NCBI GenBank assembly: GCA_022841475.1
Contig: JALHRJ010000002.1
Span: forward strand, 124,001-188,000
Source: Cyclobacteriaceae bacterium
Lineage (GTDB): Bacteria; Bacteroidota; Bacteroidia; Cytophagales; Cyclobacteriaceae
DNA length: 64,000 bases
Direction: 5' to 3'
Both the position numbers and the translations under genes were made by a program. This document shows, piece by piece, positions 55,837 through 62,988 of the stretch (positions are counted from its first letter, which is position 1; each line of letters begins with the position of its first letter). A model generated the notes under the pieces. The model was given only the letters and a program-made list of their open reading frames with translations. It was not told the DNA's origin and did no database searches.

Positions 55837-56188
55837 AATAAGACTCCTTTGTTTTTTTGATTTTTTGAATTTCAATAGTTTACAAAATCGACTTGTTAAA
55901 TTCAACCTACACACGGGAGATTGTATCATTAAATAAAAAAATAGCAATATACAAAAATACAAAATAACGTCACAATATTCCAACTTTGAGGGAATATCGA
56001 ATTTATCAAGTTGTTAAATTCAATTATGCTTAAGTGTTAACGAAAAATAATTAATATATCCCAAAAAACACTCATCTAATTTTGGATATATTTTGGGATA
56101 AAAGTTCGTTTTTGGGGTGTTAGAAAAATGAACTTATGGTACAATTCTGAAACACTTAATTATAAAAACTCCGGCAGTTAATACAACC
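55837..56188. other. 352-bp regulatory intergenic region
   Basis: Holds no gene. Contains two copies of T-T-G-T-T-A-A-A-T-T-C (about 55887 and 56009), a 10-bp inverted repeat T-A-T-C-C-C-A-A-A-A ... T-T-T-T-G-G-G-A-T-A (about 56057-56102), and the plus-strand extended -10 box TGGTACAAT (56138-56146). Divergent control region for the minus membrane/HTH pair and the plus NrdJ operon. Confidence 0.6.
56138..56146 (+). promoter_or_regulatory. extended -10 promoter of the NrdJ operon
   Basis: TG-G-TACAAT, identical to the pilin promoter box; a poor -35 (T-T-A-G-A type) lies about 16 bp upstream. Feeds 56189 and 56495. Confidence 0.5.
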
Positions 56189-56443
56189 ATGATCAAAGGT
56201 AATAGACACGATTTAAGCGAAGAATATATTGCGCTTGAACAAGGCGAATTCGGTAAAGGTATTGATGGTCTATGGTACTTCCGAGTCCCAGAAAGCGGGT
56301 TTGGAGTAGGTTGTTTAGCAAAACATACTGTAACAGAAAACGCTGATGGGACAATAACAGTATCGCCCTCGATACTGTGTACGGGGCATTTTAACAAAAA
56401 ATGGCACGGGTATTTGGAAAACGGCTTCTGGCGAAAAATATAA
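56189..56443 (+). CDS. DUF6527-like small protein, 84 aa
   Basis: G-L-W-Y-F-R-V-P near residue 28, then D-G-T-I-T-V-S-P-S-I-L-C-T-G-H-F and a final W-H-G-Y-L-E-N-G-F-W. This order resembles the DUF6527-type phage/plasmid proteins ('g-x-v-t-v-x-P-S-I ... C ... H-F ... W'), but only faintly. A cysteine and histidine late in the chain could bind zinc. First gene behind the promoter at 56138. Confidence 0.6.
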   Translation: MIKGNRHDLSEEYIALEQGEFGKGIDGLWYFRVPESGFGVGCLAKHTVTENADGTITVSPSILCTGHFNKKWHGYLENGFWRKI

Positions 56444-56494
56444 GTCAGGCTGTTTTTTTGACGTAATTTAACATATAGAAAGGGCAAATTTTTT

Positions 56495-59400
56495 ATGATC
56501 GATACACATGGAATGACTGAATTAGGCTATTTGATTTTGCTAGATAGATATGCTCAGAAAAAACACGGTGAATGCAAAGTTGGCGATATTGTTGTGGCAT
56601 TAATGGATAACGACAGCAAGGATATGTCACAAAAAAGAGAACTTGCAACCGTTAAAAAGGTGTTTGATAACGAAGTCGAAATTGAATTATCCAACGGCGA
56701 TGACAAAATCATATCAAAAAGATTGATTGAAACCCCGCTTGAAACCAGTCCGCAAGATGTGTTTGAACGAGTAGCAACTGCAATTGCGAAGGTTGAAAAC
56801 CCCGAAAAACAAAACGCTTGGAAAGAAAAATTTAAGTGGTTAATGGATGATTTTAAGTTTGTGCCGGGTGGTCGTATATTATATGGTGCTGGTTCGGGCA
56901 ACAAAGTCACGAACTTTAACTGTGTTAGTGCAGAAACACTTATTCACACCGAAGAAGGATTAATTGCTGCTAAGGACTTAGCGGGAAAAACAATTAAAGT
57001 ATTAAGTGAAGGTGGAGTTTATCGCCATTCGACTTGGAATAATTATGGTATTCAAAGATTGTGGGAAGTAACACTAAAAAATGGTGACACTTTGTATGCA
57101 ACAGAAGATCATGAATGGATTACTTTAAAAAATGGGTATAAAAGAATTTTTACAACGGCTGAATTGCAAGGACATAGTATTCCGATGCAACACGTATCAA
57201 ACATTCAAACCAATCACGATGATCCCGTTTTTAGAAAAGGTGTGCAACATGGCTATGTTTATGGCGACGGAACAATACAGCATTCAAGGGGGAATGGAGA
57301 GATAACAAGTACACGAGCTTATGTGCCTGCTTTCACAGAACATAATAAAAAATTTGTTTCAAAATGGTTTGATAACGTTGGCTATCAACCATCACGAGAT
57401 GCTGTTGTTGGTAACAATCTTCCAAAAGAATGGAAAAACCTACCGGATATTAATGAAAGCAAAGTATATCTTCTTGGATTTATTGCTGGATTAATTGCAG
57501 CGGATGGTCATGTTGATAAACGTGGAAGCACCATGTTACATCAATCTGATTTAAAAGAACTGGTTAAAATCAGACAAATTGCTGCCAAAGTTGGTTTACC
57601 TGTAGTTTCAATTAAATTAACACGAGATATTAACCCCTGGACAGGCGAATACGCACCCTTGTACAAAATGCAGTTTGTTAAAGCCGCTTTTGCTGAAAGT
57701 AATTTGATTTTATTAGATACACATTACAAAAACATGGAAGTATCTTTACTTAAGAAAAGCAGAAAATTATCCGTAAAAGTAGTTTCTGTCCGACCAACAA
57801 ACCGTATAGAAGAAGTATTTTGTTGTGTAGAACCCGAAACACACACAATGGTTATTGAGGGCGGTTATCTTACAAAGCAATGCTACGTTCTCCCCAGCCC
57901 CGATGACAGCCGAGGCGGAATCCTTGATTCTGTTAAAACAATGACCGAAATTATGTCAAGAGGCGGTGGTGTTGGCTTAAATATTTCATCGCTACGCCCT
58001 AAAAATGCTTATGTTAAAGGCGTCAATGGGCGTTCAAGCGGCTCGGTTTCATGGGGAGCGCTTTACAGCTTTGTTACGGGATTAATTGAACAAGGTGGAA
58101 GCCGGCGCGGGGCTTTGATGTTAATCCTTAACGATTGGCATCCTGATGTTTTTCGTTTCATCAACAGTAAACGCGAAGCCGGAAAAATTGTTAACGCCAA
58201 TATCAGCATCGGAATAAGCGATAGTTTCATGCTGGCAGTTAAACAAGACCTTGATTGGAATTTGCGTTTCCCTGATACTCAATTTGAGAAATATAGTGCT
58301 GAATGGAATGGCGATTTAGAAGAATGGGAAGCAAAGGGTTATCCCGTTATTGTTTATGAAACGGTTAAAGCTCGTAAAGTATGGGACAGTATCATTGAAA
58401 GCGCTTGGGCCAGCGCCGAACCCGGCTTGTGGTTTAGAGAACGTTCAAACAAAATGTCAAATAGCTGGTATTACCCAGAAGGAAAATTAGTCTCGACTAA
58501 CCCGTGTGGCGAGCAACCGTTATCTGGTAATGCAGTTTGTAATCTTGGCGCAATTAATCTTAGCAAATTTGCAAAAAATGGAGAGTTTGACAAAGCGACG
58601 TTCAAAAAGGCAGTTGCGTATGCTGTGCGATTCTTAGATAATGTCATTGATGACAATTTTTATTTTTACGATAAAAATGAAGAACAGCAGACGGGTGAAC
58701 GACGCATTGGGTTGGGTATTATGGGATTAGCCGAATTATTAATCAAGTGTAAAATACGTTACGGAAGCGAAGAAGCTGCCAAGTTCGTTGAAAACTTGTT
58801 TTTTGAAATGGCAAAAACAGCTTATTTGACAAGCGCCGAAATTGCCAGCGAAAAAGGGTCGTTCAAATTTTTTGATGCAGAAAAATTCTTACAAAGTGGG
58901 CATATGAAAAATATGCCGGATGATGTGCGTAATACAATCGCTGAAAAAGGATGTCGTAACGTAACATTACTTACGATTGCGCCTGTCGGTTCAACCGGAA
59001 CAATGGTTAATACGTCAACCGGAATTGAACCATTCTTTTCGTGGGAATGGTATCGCAAAGGCCGTTTAGGTTATTTTGCCGAAAAAGCACAGATTGTTAA
59101 TGATTGGTTAATCGAAAATAATATTGACCCAACAAACAATTATACATTACCGAGTTATTTTGCAAATGCGATGGAATTAACTCCATACGAACATGTTGTT
59201 ATGCAAGCCGCAGCGCAAAAATGGATTGATGCCGCAATCTCGAAAACCAATAATTTGCCAAACAATTATACTGTTCAACAAGTCAGTGATTTTTATATGC
59301 AACTATACGATCTGGGTTGTAAGGGTGGTACTGTTTATCGTGATGGTAGTCGTGATGAACAGGTGTTGACACTGAAAAATGAAGAAAATACAAAAAGTGA

Positions 59401-60016
59401 AACGCAGCAGGTTGTAGAAACACCCGCAGTTCAACCGGAAAAAAAGCAACTTAAGTTACAAAAGAGATCAAGTCAATTGAACGGGAAAACGTTCAAAGGA
59501 CAAACACCTTATGGCAGTGTGTTCGTAACAGTTAATGAAGACGAAAATCAAAACCCGTTAGAAATATTTGTTAATATATCGAAATCAGGCAGCGATTTAG
59601 CGGCTCAAGCAGAAGCCATTGGGCGTTTACTTTCGCTATCATTACAAATGCAACCGAGTGAATTTCGTTTAGAAGCATTGAAGATTTTAGTTGATCAGAT
59701 CGTTGGTATAGGCGGAGCGCGTCAGGTTGGGTTGGGTAAAAACAAAGTAGCTTCATTGCCAGATGCAATTGCTAAAATACTGCTTGACAAATATTTAGCA
59801 AAACATGACACAAAAACCATCGCTATTACTGACGGTGATGAAGTAAAAGTTGTTCGCTTAAGTGAAACAAGCGATGTTCACGATACAAACGAGACTGAAT
59901 ACAGCCCTTCGATTTCATTAACTGGTGCGAATTTTTGCCCTAGCTGCACCAATATGTCGTTGATTCGTGTTGATGGTTGCCACAAATGCGAGATATGCGG
60001 TTATAGCGAGTGTTAG
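56495..60016 (+). CDS. nrdJ: class II (B12-dependent) ribonucleotide reductase with intein, 1173 aa
   Basis: Makes deoxynucleotides from ribonucleotides using adenosylcobalamin. An N-terminal about 80-residue domain (C-K-V-G-D-I-V-V-A-L), then the catalytic barrel: F-N-C at residue 143 (active-site Cys, where the intein sits), G-G-G-V-G-L-N-I-S, S-T-N-P-C-G-E-Q-P-L near residue 669 (catalytic N, C, E), I-A-P-V-G-S-T-G-T. The C-terminus has a G-K-T-F-K-G-Q-T-P-Y-G TSCPD-type domain and a zinc ribbon (C-P-S-C ... C-E-I-C). AAAGGG precedes the ATG by 10 nt. Without the 320-aa intein the protein is about 853 aa. Oxygen-independent, suiting any host redox state. Confidence 0.95.
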   Translation: MIDTHGMTELGYLILLDRYAQKKHGECKVGDIVVALMDNDSKDMSQKRELATVKKVFDNEVEIELSNGDDKIISKRLIETPLETSPQDVFERVATAIAKVENPEKQNAWKEKFKWLMDDFKFVPGGRILYGAGSGNKVTNFNCVSAETLIHTEEGLIAAKDLAGKTIKVLSEGGVYRHSTWNNYGIQRLWEVTLKNGDTLYATEDHEWITLKNGYKRIFTTAELQGHSIPMQHVSNIQTNHDDPVFRKGVQHGYVYGDGTIQHSRGNGEITSTRAYVPAFTEHNKKFVSKWFDNVGYQPSRDAVVGNNLPKEWKNLPDINESKVYLLGFIAGLIAADGHVDKRGSTMLHQSDLKELVKIRQIAAKVGLPVVSIKLTRDINPWTGEYAPLYKMQFVKAAFAESNLILLDTHYKNMEVSLLKKSRKLSVKVVSVRPTNRIEEVFCCVEPETHTMVIEGGYLTKQCYVLPSPDDSRGGILDSVKTMTEIMSRGGGVGLNISSLRPKNAYVKGVNGRSSGSVSWGALYSFVTGLIEQGGSRRGALMLILNDWHPDVFRFINSKREAGKIVNANISIGISDSFMLAVKQDLDWNLRFPDTQFEKYSAEWNGDLEEWEAKGYPVIVYETVKARKVWDSIIESAWASAEPGLWFRERSNKMSNSWYYPEGKLVSTNPCGEQPLSGNAVCNLGAINLSKFAKNGEFDKATFKKAVAYAVRFLDNVIDDNFYFYDKNEEQQTGERRIGLGIMGLAELLIKCKIRYGSEEAAKFVENLFFEMAKTAYLTSAEIASEKGSFKFFDAEKFLQSGHMKNMPDDVRNTIAEKGCRNVTLLTIAPVGSTGTMVNTSTGIEPFFSWEWYRKGRLGYFAEKAQIVNDWLIENNIDPTNNYTLPSYFANAMELTPYEHVVMQAAAQKWIDAAISKTNNLPNNYTVQQVSDFYMQLYDLGCKGGTVYRDGSRDEQVLTLKNEENTKSETQQVVETPAVQPEKKQLKLQKRSSQLNGKTFKGQTPYGSVFVTVNEDENQNPLEIFVNISKSGSDLAAQAEAIGRLLSLSLQMQPSEFRLEALKILVDQIVGIGGARQVGLGKNKVASLPDAIAKILLDKYLAKHDTKTIAITDGDEVKVVRLSETSDVHDTNETEYSPSISLTGANFCPSCTNMSLIRVDGCHKCEICGYSEC
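56921..57880 (+). other. intein with LAGLIDADG endonuclease domain, 320 aa
   Basis: In-frame insertion between N-F-N and C-Y-V-L of NrdJ. Begins C-V-S-A-E-T-L-I with the block-A pattern; D-H-E-W-I-T is the block-B histidine region; E-T-H-T-M-V-I-E-G-G-Y resembles block F. Two dodecapeptide-like segments, Q-H-G-Y-V-Y-G-D-G-T-I and L-G-F-I-A-G-L-I-A-A-D-G, mark a homing endonuclease. The last residues are T-K-Q before Cys+1, instead of the usual H-N: a non-canonical C-terminal splice junction. Confidence 0.93.
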
Positions 60017-60033
60017 TCGCAAAAATGACAATT

Positions 60034-60053
60034 GGGCGGTGTAAAAGCCGCCC
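60034..60053 (+). terminator. hairpin after nrdJ (weak terminator)
   Basis: G-G-G-C-G-G, 8-nt loop, C-C-G-C-C-C, 18 nt after the nrdJ stop. Followed only by TAAATTAA, so termination strength is uncertain. Confidence 0.55.
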
Positions 60054-60064
60054 TAAATTAACCC

Positions 60065-60092
60065 TTGACTTGTTATAAACTAATGCTATGCT
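60065..60092 (+). promoter_or_regulatory. sigma70-type promoter of the replication operon, 16-bp spacer
   Basis: Plus strand TTGACT (60065-60070), 16 bp, TATGCT (60087-60092), about 28 bp before the start at 60121. Same 16-bp spacing as the minus-strand promoters. Confidence 0.75.
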
Positions 60093-60120
60093 TCAAAGTT
60101 AAAATTGTTTTAAGGAGTCA

Positions 60121-61011
60121 ATGGTGGAGCTTGATTTTGAAATCCCGCATGTAACAATAAACACTCAAGATTTAATAGAACAAATTCAATCAGGAAATCA
60201 GACAAATGCAATTTTGGCACTAAAGATGCTTGAGTTGTTTGCGCTATTAGGTTATTATAACAATTCGATTGACAAATCAATCATTGAAAAAATAACGCTA
60301 CTAAAACAACACCTGACTTATGTTGATGTTGATACAGGGCGTGGCGTTTTTATGGCACGAATACTTGGGAGTGAAAATTTCAACCAAGTATTATTAGGAA
60401 TTACTGAGGATTGGTCTGTTACATACGACATGCTCAATATCGAATTTGACTACGTTGAGTTAATTATGTTTATAGATTTGAGCAGTTATGATACAATTGA
60501 ATACCAGCAATGGTATAATACAATCCAAGAAATTATCACAAAAACAAGAATTAAGAACTACAAAGACCGATACCAAATAACTGATGCCAGTATTAAAAAA
60601 TTGTACGATTATCTGAAAGGTTTGGTAAAAAATAACCAAACGATTAAAATTAGTATCAACTCATACTATACCAAAATCAATCCACTGCTAAATAATAAAA
60701 AGCAATATATCCCAACAATGCCAGTTGCAAAAAATGCAAATATAATACCATATCCAATGCAACAAAATCAACCTGATTACACAAATTATTACAATTTGCA
60801 ACGTTATGATGATGCTAATATTGGTACATTTAACCAGCGACCCTATCAAGAACCCGATATTAGAACAATAAACAATCGAATATTACAACCACAAATGATG
60901 CCAACACCTTTCAATAATCAATCCCCGATTGCAAACTATGCTCCAAAGTTGCACGATACACAACCTGTTAAGCCACAAAAAACTTGGTGGCAGAAGATAT
61001 TAGGTCTATAA
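60121..61011 (+). CDS. hypothetical protein, 296 aa
   Basis: Not recognised. Helical N-terminal 190 residues with an acidic I-M-F-I-D-L-S-S-Y-D; a Pro/Gln/Asn-rich flexible linker (about 195-285); a conserved-looking end K-T-W-W-Q-K-I-L-G-L that may bind a partner. AAGGAG lies 3 nt before ATG or 6 nt before GTG (60124), so the true start may be the GTG. First gene of the operon with the replication initiator. Confidence 0.65.
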   Translation: MVELDFEIPHVTINTQDLIEQIQSGNQTNAILALKMLELFALLGYYNNSIDKSIIEKITLLKQHLTYVDVDTGRGVFMARILGSENFNQVLLGITEDWSVTYDMLNIEFDYVELIMFIDLSSYDTIEYQQWYNTIQEIITKTRIKNYKDRYQITDASIKKLYDYLKGLVKNNQTIKISINSYYTKINPLLNNKKQYIPTMPVAKNANIIPYPMQQNQPDYTNYYNLQRYDDANIGTFNQRPYQEPDIRTINNRILQPQMMPTPFNNQSPIANYAPKLHDTQPVKPQKTWWQKILGL

Positions 61012-61032
61012 ACAAGGAGTCACTCAAAAAAT

Positions 61033-62331
61033 ATGTTAGAATTTAATAATTTTATTAAGTGGGAGCGCACATCACGCGATACAATTGATTTTAAGAAAAT
61101 TTATTGCGATATTGCTGATGATGTTATTGCTGGTCTTATGTTATCTGAAATCGTATACTGGTATCTTCCTAGTAAAAATGGGAAGAGTAAATTGCGAGTG
61201 GAGCGAGATGATTACCTTTGGATTGTCATCCGTCGCGAAGATTGGTGGAATCGAATAAGGGTATCAGCTAGACAAGCCGATAAAGCAATCGGACGATTAA
61301 TTGAACGCGGCGTAATTAAAAAAGAGATATATAAGTTTAATGGCGAACCGACTACACACCTCAGAATTGTTGAAGAAAAGTTTTTAGAACTGTGGGATTA
61401 TTATAATGAAAACCCGCAGGATTATAACGATGAAGAAAACGATTCTGAAATTTCCAAATCACCAAATGGTGAAATTGGAAATCACCAAACGGTGAATTCG
61501 AACTTACCAAACGGTGATCTCCATATACAGAGACTACAACATAGACTACCTGGTACAAAAGTAGATAAATCTACTTTTGTAGACGAGCAATTTTTAGAAG
61601 ATGGAAATCAGGATGTAAATGAAAAAGGCAATATTGAAAATCAGTCTTTTTTTGTTAATGCTGAATTGGAAGATTCCCAGATTACTTGTTTGCGCCCGCC
61701 GCCAATTGTATTAGATAATAATACTTTTGCAAAACCTAGACCCGCTGGTAGCACAATCGGATACCATAAGCGCAGTAGTGGAATTAAGAAAGCTGATATA
61801 GGTGCTGCGCCTGTTACACAAGTGGAGAAAAAGAAGCGAAACAATCGTGATGAATTAAAAGATTGGTTGATTTCACTATTGCGTATATTCGATTTGGAGT
61901 ATACATTTAATGGCAGAAATTACGATGACCCAGATATAGGTCATTATCTGAAAACTGCTAGGACATTAAAAAATGCAGTTGATAAGAACAACCAACAATA
62001 TTCTGATCGTGAACAGTACGATGAGGCTATTGTTGTTGAACTCGATCAATACATTCGCGATTGGTTTGGTAAAAAACTGGATTATACAGTAGAGGTTTTT
62101 GCGCGGCACATTAATAAATTTTTGATACACAAACGCGAACAACAAGAATTGGATAGACAGAAGCGTATGCTTCCAATGCCCAAGAAGCCGAGTCATCCTG
62201 TGGTTGCACAAAATATCCCGCTAACAGTTTCTAATCGATCTTTAATTTTAGAGAGAACTAGTGCTATCTTACCAACAAATTATTTTGATGAAAATCAAGT
62301 TGTAGTCGTTAACGATTTTGAAGAGGAGTAA
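61033..62331 (+). CDS. phage/plasmid-type replication initiator with N-terminal winged helix, 432 aa
   Basis: I-A-G-L-M-L-S-E-I-V-Y-W-Y, W-I-V-I-R-R-E-D-W-W-N-R-I-R-V-S-A-R-Q-A-D-K-A-I-G-R-L-I-E-R-G-V-I and H-L-R-I-V-E-E-K match the helix-turn-helix half of phage O-like/replisome-organiser proteins. There the 'W-x-x-x-x-G/R-V-S-x-x-Q ... A-I-x-x-L' region binds the origin. A low-complexity linker with origin repeats follows, then a C-terminal DnaD/helicase-loader-like region. The origin cluster is inside the gene (61459-61549). Most probably starts replication of the element. Confidence 0.8.
   Translation: MLEFNNFIKWERTSRDTIDFKKIYCDIADDVIAGLMLSEIVYWYLPSKNGKSKLRVERDDYLWIVIRREDWWNRIRVSARQADKAIGRLIERGVIKKEIYKFNGEPTTHLRIVEEKFLELWDYYNENPQDYNDEENDSEISKSPNGEIGNHQTVNSNLPNGDLHIQRLQHRLPGTKVDKSTFVDEQFLEDGNQDVNEKGNIENQSFFVNAELEDSQITCLRPPPIVLDNNTFAKPRPAGSTIGYHKRSSGIKKADIGAAPVTQVEKKKRNNRDELKDWLISLLRIFDLEYTFNGRNYDDPDIGHYLKTARTLKNAVDKNNQQYSDREQYDEAIVVELDQYIRDWFGKKLDYTVEVFARHINKFLIHKREQQELDRQKRMLPMPKKPSHPVVAQNIPLTVSNRSLILERTSAILPTNYFDENQVVVVNDFEEE
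61459..61549 (+). repeat. candidate replication origin inside the initiator gene
   Basis: Three 14-bp dyads, TCACCAAATGGTGA (61459-61472), TCACCAAACGGTGA (61482-61495) and TTACCAAACGGTGA (61504-61517), start 22-23 bp apart (two helical turns). They are followed by two AGACTAC direct repeats (61531 and 61543) in an A/C-rich strand. The location within the initiator's coding sequence mirrors phage lambda O/ori. Confidence 0.75.
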
Positions 62332-62336
62332 TTCTA

Positions 62337-62972
62337 GTGGCACATCCCTATTTTCATTCCATTTCTTCTGTACGTCAATTTGGTGGTAAACCTGATGACT
62401 ATTATCACTATCATTCTTGGTTTGATACAACCAAGCAAGCCAATGTTGATGCTAAACATCGTTTGGTATTGCATAACACAACTGGAATAAAACTGTTTTT
62501 AGCGATACATGGCGATTCGTTTGTTAATAGTGATAATCAAAATGTTCAACTCATCCAAATTGCACAGCAGCACGTTAAAGAAGATTTTGGTGAAATAGTA
62601 GGGCTTGAAAAAATTAAGAGCGCTTTAGTTAAATCTATGCATTTTAATTTTGATCGAATTAACCGCTTGATTCCTCAAAAGTATGGTGGTACAATCGCTG
62701 ACTATATACAGTTTGTTCATTGGCTGGAAGCGTATAATGATTTGGTTATGTTGAGCGCTAATTCGTTTGGGATTTTTATAGCTGAACAATTGATAGGTAA
62801 CTTGTGGAAAAATCCCACTACAAATAGAGAGTATCCAACGCGATATTTAGCTGAGAAATTTGTAATGATTGGATACAACGGAGTTATTCCTAACTTGCCA
62901 GATGTACTAGATTGTTTCACGATGGAAAAATGGATGTATGTAAATGCTGCGGCTTTATCAATACTAGATTAA
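62337..62972 (+). CDS. DUF6915-like protein, 211 aa
   Basis: Starts M-A-H-P-Y-F-H-S-I-S-S-V-R-Q-F-G-G-K-P-D-D-Y-Y-H-Y-H-S-W-F-D-T-T-K, then H-R-L-V-L-H-N, I-A-Q-Q-H-V-K-E-D-F-G-E-I. These histidines and the W-F-D / H-V-x-E-D-x-G order match the DUF6915 family, frequently seen in phages and mobile elements; function unknown. The histidine/acid pattern would suit a metal site. A second helical half follows. Its start lies 5 nt after the initiator gene, GAGGAGTAATTCTAGTG. Confidence 0.7.
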   Translation: MAHPYFHSISSVRQFGGKPDDYYHYHSWFDTTKQANVDAKHRLVLHNTTGIKLFLAIHGDSFVNSDNQNVQLIQIAQQHVKEDFGEIVGLEKIKSALVKSMHFNFDRINRLIPQKYGGTIADYIQFVHWLEAYNDLVMLSANSFGIFIAEQLIGNLWKNPTTNREYPTRYLAEKFVMIGYNGVIPNLPDVLDCFTMEKWMYVNAAALSILD

Positions 62973-62988
62973 AAAAGGAGAAACCATT

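Noticed and set aside
54823-55983. Start of the four-helix membrane protein at 55983.
   Set aside because: No ribosome site there and the extension crosses a regulatory motif; the TTG at 55836 has AAAGGAG at the right distance.
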